From positions 26,613-90,612 of the forward strand of contig JANXCQ010000017.1 in assembly GCA_025060195.1 (NCBI GenBank): a stretch of 64,000 nucleotides of DNA, in the 5' to 3' direction. The position numbers were made by a program, and so were the translations under genes. The stretch comes from Gemmatales bacterium. GTDB taxonomy: Bacteria > Planctomycetota > Planctomycetia > Gemmatales > HRBIN36. This document shows positions 18,356-27,370 of this stretch, one piece after another (within the stretch, counting starts at the first letter, position 1; the number at the start of each line of letters is the position of its first letter). The notes beneath the pieces were generated by a model, which saw only the letters and a list, made by a program, of their open reading frames with translations, searched no databases and had not been told where the DNA came from.

Positions 18356-18427
18356 TGGGCGCTGCAGGGTTCGAACCTGCGACCCCTGCCTTGTAAGGGC
18401 AGTGCTCTCCCACTGAGCTAAGCGCCC
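18356..18427 (-). tRNA. tRNA-Val (anticodon TAC)
   Basis: A complete cloverleaf reads on the minus strand: seven-base acceptor stem GGGCGCT/AGCGCCC, D arm GCTC/GAGC, anticodon stem CTGCC/GGCAG around the loop CTTACAA (anticodon TAC), a five-base variable loop, and T arm GCAGG-TTCGAAC-CCTGC. Discriminator base A. No CCA is encoded. 72 bases. Confidence 0.96.
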
Positions 18428-18623
18428 TAGGGTTTGTCGCCGTTTTAGGGAAATTTGTCCATCCTCCCTCAGAGTCTCCCACGCCGTATGGGTTTTTCCC
18501 ATGCCCATTATTATAAGTTTCCGGTAGCCGCTTTGAACGCCAGCAATCTCCAAAACCCCAAAGACCTCCCAGAAAAAAGATAGTACTCACGATTCGATTC
18601 GCCAGAATGGGCAAATAACGAAA

Positions 18624-20735
18624 CTATGGCGCGACAGAAGGGCCACCGAAAACGAGCCGGCCATCGCCCAGGACGAAGCGGATGATTAGTTCGCGGTCAA
18701 GTTCGCTCAGAGGCAACCACGTGCATGCCTGCCGAAGGACTTGCCATCGCTCCTCGCGTTTGGGATCGTCTTCGGGAACACGCTCTTGCAACTGTTGCAG
18801 CAGCCGTTCCAGATCGCGCTGCCAAAGAGCGGCATTGGTACTTTCCGTGTCGCGGAAAGCAGGCATCCAGGCTCGTTTAATCGGATTCCGTGACCATCGA
18901 ACCATGCTCGGACCGTAATAGCTCATCTCGAACGGTGCATGGAGCAAACCGCGCAGCCAGTCGGCATCGCCGTAGCCCGTAAAATCAGGGCCCTTGGTGT
19001 CCCCTCCCCCTAGGCCGTTATAGGGATGGCAGCGGAGGCAGCGAGCTTCGAAAGCGCGGTAGCCGCGAGCGAATAAAGAAGGGTCTTTGTCGAAGGTTTC
19101 CCGCTCTGGTCCCTCGGACGGCACTGGACGACGCGGATGGCTCGCCAACCACTCGGCGATGAGGCGCAAGTCCTCTTCCAGTTTGGCTACGGCCTGGGGC
19201 GTTACCCCCGCCATACGCTCCTTTTCATCGGCTCGAGCGGCGCGGTCATATTCGCGGCGAAGCCAGCTAGCCATCTGCGGTAGGACTTGAGACTCAATAC
19301 TCTTCTCGTCCCGCATGTTTTGCAGGAGCCGGTAAATCCAATCTGGCTTGGCGAAGTTTTCTAAATCGGGAGCGACAGGATTGGAGGCGGGTATCGTCAT
19401 GCCGAACGCATGGCAACTGGCGCAGTGGGTTCGATATAATTCCCGCCCTCGGGTTAGCGGGTCGCGGCGCAGTAACTCCGCAGCACCCTCAGCGGGAATG
19501 CCTTGAAAAGCAAGGATTATCGCGCGTTGTGCCAGTTGGCGTTGCTGATGAACTTCGGCGCGAAATTTTTCTGCCGTCTCGGTCGGCCCGTAATCTTTCC
19601 ACCACGTTCGCGCTATCAGGAACGATACTGCGATCGCCAAGCTGATTATCAAGACCACGCTAAGGACATAGATTGGCTGACGCGCACGACCGCGACCTGC
19701 CAAGGGAAGCAAAAACAACACCAGGAATACTATCACTGGGCCAAATACGGTCGCCCACGCCGCCCACGGGCCTTCCAAGCTTTGGCGTAGCTCAAACAGG
19801 AACCAATACGTCCACTTCGGTCGGGCGATGGGATAATCCCTGCTAGGATCAGCGGGAGCTTCTAACAGCGCGCCCACGCCCCAACGGCCGAGCCAGGCAA
19901 AACGTTGCCACCAGGTCATCTCACTTGCAGTCATCGCATCGGGTTGCGACGCGGAAGTTTCGCTCGTGATACCAAGCGGCACGGCATTGCGCGTGAAGCA
20001 TAGGCCGAGCAAGATGGACAAAACTACCAAGCGCGCTAAGACCTTGTGACCACCAGCCAACGAGCTTGGGAGCGAGCTCACTGTAATTGTCGTCGCACGT
20101 TGAAGATAACGCCGCAGAGCCAAACGGTGCCCCAACAATAACAGCGCCGTTATAGCCGGCAGGATGAAAACGTGCAGGGTATAAAGCCGCGTGAGGGTCA
20201 GTTGCCCTGCCTCGTTGCCAGCTTGCACCCATTGGCGCACCGCGGACCCTAAGCCCGGGATGCCGCCCACGATGTTCAATTCCACATGGAGAGCCCAGTA
20301 ACCTTTTTGATCCCAGGGCAGTGGATTACCAGTAACGTCGTTGGCAAATGCCACTGCCAGGAGCAGTAACGCCGTCCACCACACCACTTCGCCGGGTGGT
20401 AAATGCAGGCCCACGAACACCAGGAACAACAAATATGCCGCCAATAGCACCAGGAACACCTGGGCCGCGAAATGGTGTAAAGCTCGAATGAGCCAGCCAA
20501 AGTGCATCTCGTACTGCAGGTAATAAACGCTGCCCCAAGCCGTGCTGACACCAGGACTATAAACCAGCATCAGCATTATGCCCGTTACCACCAGGACGAT
20601 GAGAACACAGCTCAAGGCGCTGGCCCAGACGAAACGCCACGGTTGGCCAAGGCGTGAAATGTCCAAGGTCAGGATGTGCATTAATTCGCGATAGCCCAGT
20701 CGGTCATGGAGCCAATCGCGCAGACGCTGCCACAC
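18624..20735 (-). CDS. Cytochrome b fused to a di-haem cytochrome c region
   Basis: 703 residues. Residues 1-370 resemble cytochrome b6 plus a shortened subunit IV: FGWLIRALHHF (His87), NPLPWDQKGYWA, LTRLYTLHVFILP (His188) and LLLGHRLALRR (His203; spacing of 14 between them as in b6). The second helix-B ligand, expected at 101, is Tyr. The Qo-site PEWY position reads PKWTY (306-310). Residues 400-703 carry two c-type haem motifs, CASCH (438-442) and CLRCH (566-570), standing in for cytochrome c1. It follows the Rieske gene by 51 bases; together they form a bc-type quinol oxidising complex of the cytoplasmic membrane. Confidence 0.88.
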   Translation of the reverse strand: MWQRLRDWLHDRLGYRELMHILTLDISRLGQPWRFVWASALSCVLIVLVVTGIMLMLVYSPGVSTAWGSVYYLQYEMHFGWLIRALHHFAAQVFLVLLAAYLLFLVFVGLHLPPGEVVWWTALLLLAVAFANDVTGNPLPWDQKGYWALHVELNIVGGIPGLGSAVRQWVQAGNEAGQLTLTRLYTLHVFILPAITALLLLGHRLALRRYLQRATTITVSSLPSSLAGGHKVLARLVVLSILLGLCFTRNAVPLGITSETSASQPDAMTASEMTWWQRFAWLGRWGVGALLEAPADPSRDYPIARPKWTYWFLFELRQSLEGPWAAWATVFGPVIVFLVLFLLPLAGRGRARQPIYVLSVVLIISLAIAVSFLIARTWWKDYGPTETAEKFRAEVHQQRQLAQRAIILAFQGIPAEGAAELLRRDPLTRGRELYRTHCASCHAFGMTIPASNPVAPDLENFAKPDWIYRLLQNMRDEKSIESQVLPQMASWLRREYDRAARADEKERMAGVTPQAVAKLEEDLRLIAEWLASHPRRPVPSEGPERETFDKDPSLFARGYRAFEARCLRCHPYNGLGGGDTKGPDFTGYGDADWLRGLLHAPFEMSYYGPSMVRWSRNPIKRAWMPAFRDTESTNAALWQRDLERLLQQLQERVPEDDPKREERWQVLRQACTWLPLSELDRELIIRFVLGDGRLVFGGPSVAP

Positions 20736-20786
20736 GGTTGCTACCCCGGTTGCGCCTGGTCGTGTTAGTGAGGCTCGTCGTTCGAC

Positions 20787-21452
20787 TCAGGCTTTAGGTA
20801 TCTTCTCTGGCACATCGGGCACAAAATCTAGATAACGCACCTCAACAAAATAATCCTGCTTCTCGGCGGAACTACTCGGGTCGGCCACGAGGCGGATTTC
20901 CAGTCGGTCCATGGGTCGCGACGGCGGGCCCTCTAGAACTCGCCCCGATATATCGAAGGTGCCCGCATGACAAGGACAGCTAAATCGTTCGTTCTCAGCG
21001 TCATAGCCGACCGCACAACCTAAATGCGGACAGACGCTGGTGAAGGCAACGAGCGTCTCATCGGGCTGGTTCGGGTCGAGCGGCCGGTGTACGTCAAGCA
21101 CCAGCCAGACGCGGCCTATTATTTCGTTGGGAAACAGTGTCCATCCATCGCGACGGACGTCCCGAATCACGGCTTCATAAACACGCTTGCCCGTTTTCGC
21201 CGATAATTTCCCCTGCAGGAGGATGTCGCTCAGTTTCGCGACACGACGAAATCCTTGCGGTCGAGTGGAGGGTCGTCCAGAACTCAGGAAATAGACTACG
21301 GTAGGCACCCCTAGCACTGCGGCAAGAACCGTTTCCAATCCGCGCAATAGCCAGCGCAGGAAACTTCGCCGATGCGGTAGCGAAGCCGACGTCGGCGAAC
21401 TCGCTGAGTTGGCAACCCCGGGGGATGAGCCGAGTACGTCACCTTCGGACAT
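20787..21452 (-). CDS. Rieske 2Fe-2S protein of the bc-type complex
   Basis: 221 residues: a variable Ser/Pro-rich start, one membrane anchor (about 38-58, LETVLAAVLGVPTVVYFLSSG) and a C-terminal Rieske domain. Cluster ligands lie in CPHLGCAVG and CPCHAGTFDISG (two Cys, two His plus the disulphide pair). The domain carries electrons from quinol to the cytochrome c part of the next gene. First gene of the two-gene unit. Confidence 0.93.
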   Translation of the reverse strand: MSEGDVLGSSPGVANSASSPTSASLPHRRSFLRWLLRGLETVLAAVLGVPTVVYFLSSGRPSTRPQGFRRVAKLSDILLQGKLSAKTGKRVYEAVIRDVRRDGWTLFPNEIIGRVWLVLDVHRPLDPNQPDETLVAFTSVCPHLGCAVGYDAENERFSCPCHAGTFDISGRVLEGPPSRPMDRLEIRLVADPSSSAEKQDYFVEVRYLDFVPDVPEKIPKA

Positions 21453-21659
21453 ACCAATAGCTCACGATTAGCTACTCGCCGGAAATCATGACGTCTGAGG
21501 CCATCATTCTCCGAGGATTAGGCACCTATCCACGTTCACAAAGATTTCCCTGCCTTCGGGAAATTATTCCAGGCGAAGTTGGTCAGGAATTAGCAATGCA
21601 GGTGGGGGCGTTGCTTTCATGGGCCGGTGTAACCATAACACTGGTCTGGGGGGCTAAAG

Positions 21660-22118
21660 CTATTTGCTATATTCCTTGAGGTAGCCTTGGAACTGTTGCC
21701 GATGGCTTTCCTCTTCTTCCAAGATTTCGACCGCCAGGTTTTCGGTTACGTAGTCATTATGCTGGCGGGCCAACTCGATAAGTCGTTCATAATGAGCGAT
21801 GGCTTCCTCCTCGGCGGCGATGACACCTTTGATCACGGCAACGACATCCGTGGGATCGCTAGGCGGCTGGAGCATCTTCTGCTCGAACTTTAGCGATAGA
21901 CTGCCGTAGATGGCGCCGCCTAGTTGCTTGATACGGTTGCCTAGTCGCTGGGCGTGTCCCAGTTCCCCTTGAATGTCATTGAGCAAAGACTGCTTGATAT
22001 GGTCAGCACGAACGCCTTCCAAGTGCAGGGCGTTCCCCAGGTAATTCACCACGGTCTCGACTTCCATGCAATAAGCACGCTGTAAGGCGTCTAAGACCTC
22101 TTTACTGGGTTTACTCAT
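21660..22118 (-). CDS. Ferritin-like protein (bacterioferritin/Dps-like bundle)
   Basis: 152 residues, four-helix bundle. Di-iron style residues occur at expected places: YCMEVETVVNY (helix A), GELGHAQRLGNR (helix B, ExxH), AAEEEAIAHYERL (helix C) and EEEESHRQQF (helix D, ExxH). It is likely an iron-storage or detoxifying protein; no haem-ligand Met could be singled out. ATG 22118 has GGAGAG upstream. It may share a transcript with the membrane protein at 22155-23609, 36 bases before it. Confidence 0.82.
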   Translation of the reverse strand: MSKPSKEVLDALQRAYCMEVETVVNYLGNALHLEGVRADHIKQSLLNDIQGELGHAQRLGNRIKQLGGAIYGSLSLKFEQKMLQPPSDPTDVVAVIKGVIAAEEEAIAHYERLIELARQHNDYVTENLAVEILEEEESHRQQFQGYLKEYSK

Positions 22119-22154
22119 GCAAGCTCTCCTTCTCCGACTGAGTTAGCATCTATC

Positions 22155-23609
22155 TTAGGAACTCGGTGGCACCGAAGTAGAGGAAATTGGCTCCGAGGTG
22201 TTGGCGACGTGTCGTTTCCAGCGAGCGGCCACTGCGACGAGGAGCAAAATACCCACGCCCAAGCCGACGCCGATTAGCAGCAGAATTTCCCGACTCACGT
22301 GTCCTGGCCGCTGAACGGTGACCGAAGGGGTTCCCAAAATGCGCCGCGCTTCGATTTGCACGGCAGCATTCGAGCTATGGCGCAACTGTTCGAGGCGGCC
22401 CAGGAGGTCTGCTTGCTCGCGAACGAAGCCAGGGCGTTTGCGTTCGGCATCGTACAGTGTGCGTAACGTAGCTAGCTGCACCATAGCCACCGCGGCCACA
22501 TCGTAGCCCTGGGGCGAATCGTTGCGGTAGCGCTGTGCCAAGGCCGATTCGTCGAGCAATTCTTCGATGAGCCGCCACGGCGTCCGCGCACTATGCCGAC
22601 GGAGCAGGGCCAACGCGGCGTTATATTGAATCTCCTGGATTGCCCGTGCGGCAGTCGCGCTTTCCAAAAGACGAGGCGGCTCTTGGCGATGCAACAGTTC
22701 GACCAGCAATGGCTCCAGCTCCGGCTCGGGCCAATTCGCTAATGCCAGGCAGGCAAACTTTCGACACATCTCGTCGTCGGCAGTCGCGGCTAAGGTCAAC
22801 GCTTCCTGCAGTTGCTCCACTAACCTCGGGGCTTTGGGAACAAATGAGGCCGTACCAGGCCGACGTGCTTGCCAGTATTCCAGTGCCAATTGTGCCAATT
22901 CCCCCTTGCGTCCCTCCTGCGCTGACCATTGCTTCAAATCGCGCAATAAGCGCTCTCGTTCGTCCTCGGAAATCTGTTCAAGTTCCTCGATCCGTCCGCC
23001 CAGATTGGCCAAGGCAACTAAGCTGTTGCGGACGCGTAAACCGGCGACGTTCACTTGCCGACTAGTGGTGCCCTCGGTCGGTTCTTCGAGGAAGTCAATA
23101 TGGCGCACATAGTCGCATATCATGCGGCACAATACAGGTGCACCGACGGGTACATGGAAATGTCCCAAAGCGGCGGGTAAAAACTCGGCCAAGTGTGGGG
23201 CTCGCGTCGGATTCGCTGCCGCTGTGGCTGGATTTTCCCGATTCAATTCGTCTTCTAACAACCCCGCGAGTTCGAGAGCAAAGGCCACGTCCAAACGTAA
23301 CGCCTGCTTCCGCGGCAGAATTTGGGCCAGGTCCTGGGCTGTGCGCCAGCGTACGGGGTCGTGGTGAGAGCGAAGCCCTCTAAGAAAGTCGTGCGGTTCG
23401 TAACTGCCTGGTGCCAACCAACCGAAGAAGAGCCACACCAAAACGACCAACACCGCGACTACCAGGCCAGGAATTAGAAATAGCTGGGCAATCAGTCGGG
23501 CGCTCGGCGGCTCCACGGGCGGTAAGGACTCCGCCGCCGGTGGGTCTTGGTTGTTTTGATCGGGTTGACCATCAGGCGCGGGTAAGTGATCTGCGTTCGG
23601 TTCAGCCAT
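22155..23609 (-). CDS. Large membrane-anchored helical repeat protein, unknown
   Basis: 484 residues with a Pro/Asn/Gln-rich start (1-36), one membrane helix (about 42-66), about 380 residues of Ala/Leu/Arg-rich helices and a second membrane helix near the end (about 444-464), closing with a Ser/Thr/Pro tail. The soluble part reads like HEAT/ARM-type repeats (e.g. FACLALANWPEPELEPLLVE), so it probably serves as a scaffold. I do not recognise a named family. ATG 23609. Confidence 0.6.
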   Translation of the reverse strand: MAEPNADHLPAPDGQPDQNNQDPPAAESLPPVEPPSARLIAQLFLIPGLVVAVLVVLVWLFFGWLAPGSYEPHDFLRGLRSHHDPVRWRTAQDLAQILPRKQALRLDVAFALELAGLLEDELNRENPATAAANPTRAPHLAEFLPAALGHFHVPVGAPVLCRMICDYVRHIDFLEEPTEGTTSRQVNVAGLRVRNSLVALANLGGRIEELEQISEDERERLLRDLKQWSAQEGRKGELAQLALEYWQARRPGTASFVPKAPRLVEQLQEALTLAATADDEMCRKFACLALANWPEPELEPLLVELLHRQEPPRLLESATAARAIQEIQYNAALALLRRHSARTPWRLIEELLDESALAQRYRNDSPQGYDVAAVAMVQLATLRTLYDAERKRPGFVREQADLLGRLEQLRHSSNAAVQIEARRILGTPSVTVQRPGHVSREILLLIGVGLGVGILLLVAVAARWKRHVANTSEPISSTSVPPSS

Positions 23610-23749
23610 GGATGAGCCCGTGATATCGTAAGACTTTGTCGCGTAAAATGAACGCGGGTAAGACCAGTGAGATGGGCAGATTCACCCACAATCTAGGCGC
23701 ATACATACGCATGGCAAGCATTCTTAGGGCATTATAAGCGGGTTCCTGT

Positions 23750-24709
23750 ATGCCGTTGACCTTGGAAGAATACGCGGAATATTTGGACAAGCGAGCCGAC
23801 TTAAGTTGGCCGACTCCACCGGCAATCCAACCGCGTAAGGCGAAACCCTTTCTCACGAAGCTACCTGGGATTCGTGCTGTGCTCTGGGGTTGTTACGGGG
23901 TGCTAGTGGCAATTAGTGGCGGCGAATTAATCTGGCTTCCCGAAGATGAGTTCCTAACCGAGTTGGCTTTTGACAAACTAGTGCGCGAGTTTAAGCTGTG
24001 GCAAGCGATGACCAGGAAACCGGGTAATCCTGCCATGCAGTTGTGTGCGATATATCGTCAAGCTCTCGAAGAGCTCCAGTTCCAAGCGGGAGGCCGAGAT
24101 CGCTACCCTGAAGTGCGAGCCGACAAGGTCTGGGAAAGCGTCTTCCGCAAGCTCAAGCCGAGCGAATTCAGCTTCGATCCGCTCTTTTACGGCGATTTAC
24201 CGGAGTTTTGCCTCAAGGTGGCCTACTTTTATCAGCGGAGTATTCAAGCGACGCAAGGCATGCCTCACGCCTGGTCGGCCATCGAGCAAGTGAGTGAATA
24301 CGTGGACTTTCAAGGGATCTTGGCCGACGGTCAAGCCTTTAGCTGGCTTCACCTCAAACGGGGGCTCCAGGAACAAGGCCTGAGTGAACCTTTGGAAGAT
24401 TTCCTCCCGACCGCGTATCAAGTTTGGTCGTACCAGGTGGGCGCCAGGAAACCTTCGGAACGCCTATTTCGGGATATGGCGCAGCGCTTAGAGCATGCTG
24501 GGGTAGAACCGCACGAGGTGCTCTACGTCGGCTGTAATGTGGAGGCGGACGTCGCGCCCGCGCGCCGCCTAGGTTGGCGTACCGCATTGTTTGTGGGCGA
24601 CAAAGCAGCAGTGCGGGCCAGGAACTCTCAGTTCAACGACCCAAAAAGCCGACCCGACCTGTTATGTACCGAGCTGACTCAAATTGTCGAATGTCTCGCA
24701 TCCAGTTAG
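23750..24709 (+). CDS. HAD-superfamily protein lacking the nucleophile
   Basis: 319 residues with HAD-like order: a first strand, a large helical cap, KPSERLF (motif III lysine) and LYVGCNVEADVAPARRLGW (motif IV position). Catalytic residues are missing: the first motif, normally DxDGT, reads WGCYGVL, and motif IV has Cys where the first Asp stands. It is therefore likely a non-hydrolytic, binding or structural version. The N-terminal 40 residues precede the HAD fold. It is followed after 107 bases by the dehydratase gene and may be transcribed with it. Confidence 0.72.
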   Translation: MPLTLEEYAEYLDKRADLSWPTPPAIQPRKAKPFLTKLPGIRAVLWGCYGVLVAISGGELIWLPEDEFLTELAFDKLVREFKLWQAMTRKPGNPAMQLCAIYRQALEELQFQAGGRDRYPEVRADKVWESVFRKLKPSEFSFDPLFYGDLPEFCLKVAYFYQRSIQATQGMPHAWSAIEQVSEYVDFQGILADGQAFSWLHLKRGLQEQGLSEPLEDFLPTAYQVWSYQVGARKPSERLFRDMAQRLEHAGVEPHEVLYVGCNVEADVAPARRLGWRTALFVGDKAAVRARNSQFNDPKSRPDLLCTELTQIVECLASS

Positions 24710-24816
24710 TGCCTCGGCCTTGGCACCATGTCGCACCCTGGCTGACTTTTCCGTGCATTTTCGCTAGCTTAGCACACTGCTTGCCGACACTCCTTTGGCC
24801 TACAAGGTACCTACGC

Positions 24817-25311
24817 ATGCCTCGAGCCGCTCTCTTCGACATTACCCAATTGGACTTCAGCCGTCCCATCTTCCGCCTTGAAGAAATTCGGCAATATAAC
24901 CCCCAGCGTTATGAAATGGAGCTGCTCACCGCGGTGGTGTATGCCGACCCCGAAAAGCGCCTGGCCGTAGGGTATTACGACGTGCCGCAGGAACCGTTCT
25001 GGCGTCGCGGTCACATGCCCGGATTTCCCCTGATGCCAGGCGTGCTGCTCTGTGAAGCAGCGGCGCAGCTGAGCAGTTTCTATGCTCGCTACTTGAATCT
25101 GGTCGGGGGCGATTTCCTGGCCTTCGGCGGGCTGGAAAACGTGCGCTTTCGGGCACCAGTGTTTCCCGGCGACCGTCTGGTGGTTGTCGCCCAGCTGTCG
25201 CGGATCCATCGGCTTCAGATTCAATCCCAGACGCAAGAATTCGTCAACGGGAAACTCGTCTTTGAAGGCACGGTCATCGGTGTGCCGTTCTTTCGGGAGC
25301 GCCAGCCATGA
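24817..25311 (+). CDS. FabZ-like hotdog dehydratase
   Basis: 164 residues with the 3-hydroxyacyl-ACP dehydratase motif: RGHMPGFPLMPGVLLCEAAAQ positions 68-88, including the catalytic His and Glu. FabZ removes water from beta-hydroxyacyl-ACP in fatty-acid synthesis. The N-terminus (LFDITQLDF...) is longer than typical FabZ; planctomycetes often have several such paralogues, so it may serve a special lipid pathway. ATG 24817 is preferred over the long upstream extension to 24574, which overlaps the HAD gene. The stop overlaps trmB (ATGA). Confidence 0.82.
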   Translation: MPRAALFDITQLDFSRPIFRLEEIRQYNPQRYEMELLTAVVYADPEKRLAVGYYDVPQEPFWRRGHMPGFPLMPGVLLCEAAAQLSSFYARYLNLVGGDFLAFGGLENVRFRAPVFPGDRLVVVAQLSRIHRLQIQSQTQEFVNGKLVFEGTVIGVPFFRERQP

Positions 25312-25973
25312 GCCGGACGCTAATCCCCCGAGATAAGCGCCTACCCCTTGAGCAATTAACCCCTTATCTGTTGCCCCTGAGCGATCCTCCGACCGCTTTT
25401 GACTTCGCTGCCATCTTCGGCAATACCAATCCCCTCGAGCTCGAAGTAGGCTTCGGCAAGGGCGGCTTTCTATTGCAATCTGCCCTGAGCTATCCCGAAG
25501 TCAATTACCTCGGCATCGAAATTGAAAAGGCTTATGTGTTGTACGCGGCAACACGACTGGCCAAGCGGAACTTGCGGAACGTGCGTCTGATTCACGGCGA
25601 TGCCCGACGGGTGATCCCCGCCTACTTCCCGGAAGCATGCCTACGCACTGTGCACGTTTATTTTCCCGATCCTTGGTGGAAGCGTCGGCACAAAAAACGG
25701 CGGCTGTTTCAGGAAGATTTCGTGCGCCAATGTGAGCGTATCCTGCAACCAGGCGGAAAGCTTCTTATTGCCAGCGACGTGGAAGAATATTTCGGCGTAA
25801 TGAACGAGTTGCTTTGCAATCAGACGCATTTACAAGCGACAGACGCACCCCTGCCGCCCAGCGATCCACGATGGCTTACCAATTTCGAACGCAAAGCGCT
25901 CCAGGAAGGTCGGAAGGTGTTTCGTGCCGCCTACGTCAAGCCCCTGGCCCCAACTAACGCCTCAGTTGCATGA
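25308..25973 (+). CDS. trmB: tRNA (guanine-N7)-methyltransferase
   Basis: Forms m7G46 in tRNA with SAM. Rossmann-type motifs: LELEVGFGKGGFLL (SAM binding), NYLGIEIEKAYV, IHGDARR and the TrmB signature VHVYFPDPWWKRRHKKRR, followed by FERKALQEGRKVFR near the end. 221 residues, as usual. Translationally coupled to the dehydratase gene. Confidence 0.95.
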   Translation: MSRTLIPRDKRLPLEQLTPYLLPLSDPPTAFDFAAIFGNTNPLELEVGFGKGGFLLQSALSYPEVNYLGIEIEKAYVLYAATRLAKRNLRNVRLIHGDARRVIPAYFPEACLRTVHVYFPDPWWKRRHKKRRLFQEDFVRQCERILQPGGKLLIASDVEEYFGVMNELLCNQTHLQATDAPLPPSDPRWLTNFERKALQEGRKVFRAAYVKPLAPTNASVA

Positions 25974-26057
25974 GCTGGCACTACGTCCATACCAAACGCC
26001 TGACGCTTGACTGCAAACACCACCACCGCCCCTAAGACACTCCGTGAGGGAATCACC

Positions 26058-27341
26058 GTGTCTGAGACCATTCTCATCGTCGAAGACGAGGATTCCGTTC
26101 GCCGCACGCTTTATGAGTGGTTGCGCGATGCCCATCTGGGCTGCGAACTCTTGCAGGCCTCCGACGCTGAGTCGGCCTTACGCATCGCCAACGAACGACC
26201 GATTGACCTGGCTCTTCTCGATTGGCATCTCGGCGCAGGTCTCAACGGTCTGCAATTGTTACAGGACCTCCAGGTTTTCTCTCCCGACGTGGTTGCCATT
26301 CTCATCACAGCTTACGCACAACAAGCCACACCACTGGATGCCTTACGCATGGGCGTGCGGGATTACCTCGACAAAGACCGCGACCTGCGTCGCGAAATCT
26401 TGGTCGGCACGGTACGTCGCCAATTGGAGCAAATCCGCCCCGCCAAACGGCAACGCGAACACCTTCAGAGAGTCCAAGCATTCCGCCAAACCATCGAAAC
26501 TATCTTGCCCATCGTGCAGACTTCCGCTGAGTTGGCTTCGCCCGTTCCCGTCTCCGAAACTCTCCGGGCCTTGCTGCAGTTGGCCCAGACCATTTTTCAC
26601 ACCCGCCAGGGGGTCCTGATTATTCACTCACCTCATCGTGCTCCAGCTCAGACGGCCACTCAAGGGACCTCGGCGCACCTTCCTCATCAGGTTTCCGCAG
26701 AATCAATTGAGAGAGAAGTGCACGCGCCATGCACCGTCCTGGATTTGCAAGCCCAGCCCTTGGCAGGTCCCCAATCCTTTGCCGATACGCTAGCTGCTGC
26801 CACTTTAGCTCTGAGAGAAGCTTGCACGATTGCGAATTTAGACGAGGCCGAGCAGCGATTTGGCGTGCGGCTGGAAGACTACGAGCGAGGCCATAGCAAC
26901 CTGTTAGCCTTACCGTTAACGCTGGAAAATGACCAAGCCGCGGTGTTGGAGCTGTTCGACACCCCCTGGGCCGTAAAGCCGCTCGAGGAGCATCAGCGCT
27001 CGCTCTTGCGCTACTTTCAACAGCTGGCGAGCGCCGTGTTGACAGAAGTCTTCGCCACCCGGCAACTGCATACGGCGCTACTGAGCGCGCTCCAGGCCGC
27101 TCTGCAGGCCAGCCACGAAACGCCCGGGCCGGAAATGCTTAACAAGCCGGAATGGAAAATGTTGTTGACCCAGACCGACCTACTCCCTCGCGAACCTGAA
27201 GAAGTATTACAACTGGCGGCACAACTGCATGCCTTGCATCGCAAATACGGACCGGCCGCCCTACGGTTTTGTCAACGAATACTTGAACAACTGGAACATT
27301 TTTTGCGCGAACTTTTGGGACCTGGCACCTCTGCGGTCTAA
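26058..27341 (+). CDS. Response regulator with GAF-like C-terminal region
   Basis: 427 residues from GTG 26058, which has GAGGGA seven bases upstream. Residues 3-125 are a receiver domain: acidic triad in VEDED, phosphoacceptor Asp in LALLDWHLG, ITAYA (Thr) and DYLDKD (Lys). The rest has a long helix (130-160), then a region resembling a GAF domain (about 165-355) and an all-helical end. There is no DNA-binding or GGDEF output, so it presumably signals through protein contacts. It is followed after 29 bases by a subtilase gene. Confidence 0.8.
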   Translation: MSETILIVEDEDSVRRTLYEWLRDAHLGCELLQASDAESALRIANERPIDLALLDWHLGAGLNGLQLLQDLQVFSPDVVAILITAYAQQATPLDALRMGVRDYLDKDRDLRREILVGTVRRQLEQIRPAKRQREHLQRVQAFRQTIETILPIVQTSAELASPVPVSETLRALLQLAQTIFHTRQGVLIIHSPHRAPAQTATQGTSAHLPHQVSAESIEREVHAPCTVLDLQAQPLAGPQSFADTLAAATLALREACTIANLDEAEQRFGVRLEDYERGHSNLLALPLTLENDQAAVLELFDTPWAVKPLEEHQRSLLRYFQQLASAVLTEVFATRQLHTALLSALQAALQASHETPGPEMLNKPEWKMLLTQTDLLPREPEEVLQLAAQLHALHRKYGPAALRFCQRILEQLEHFLRELLGPGTSAV

Positions 27342-27370
27342 GGCTCGCTGCCACCGGGTTCGCGAACATT

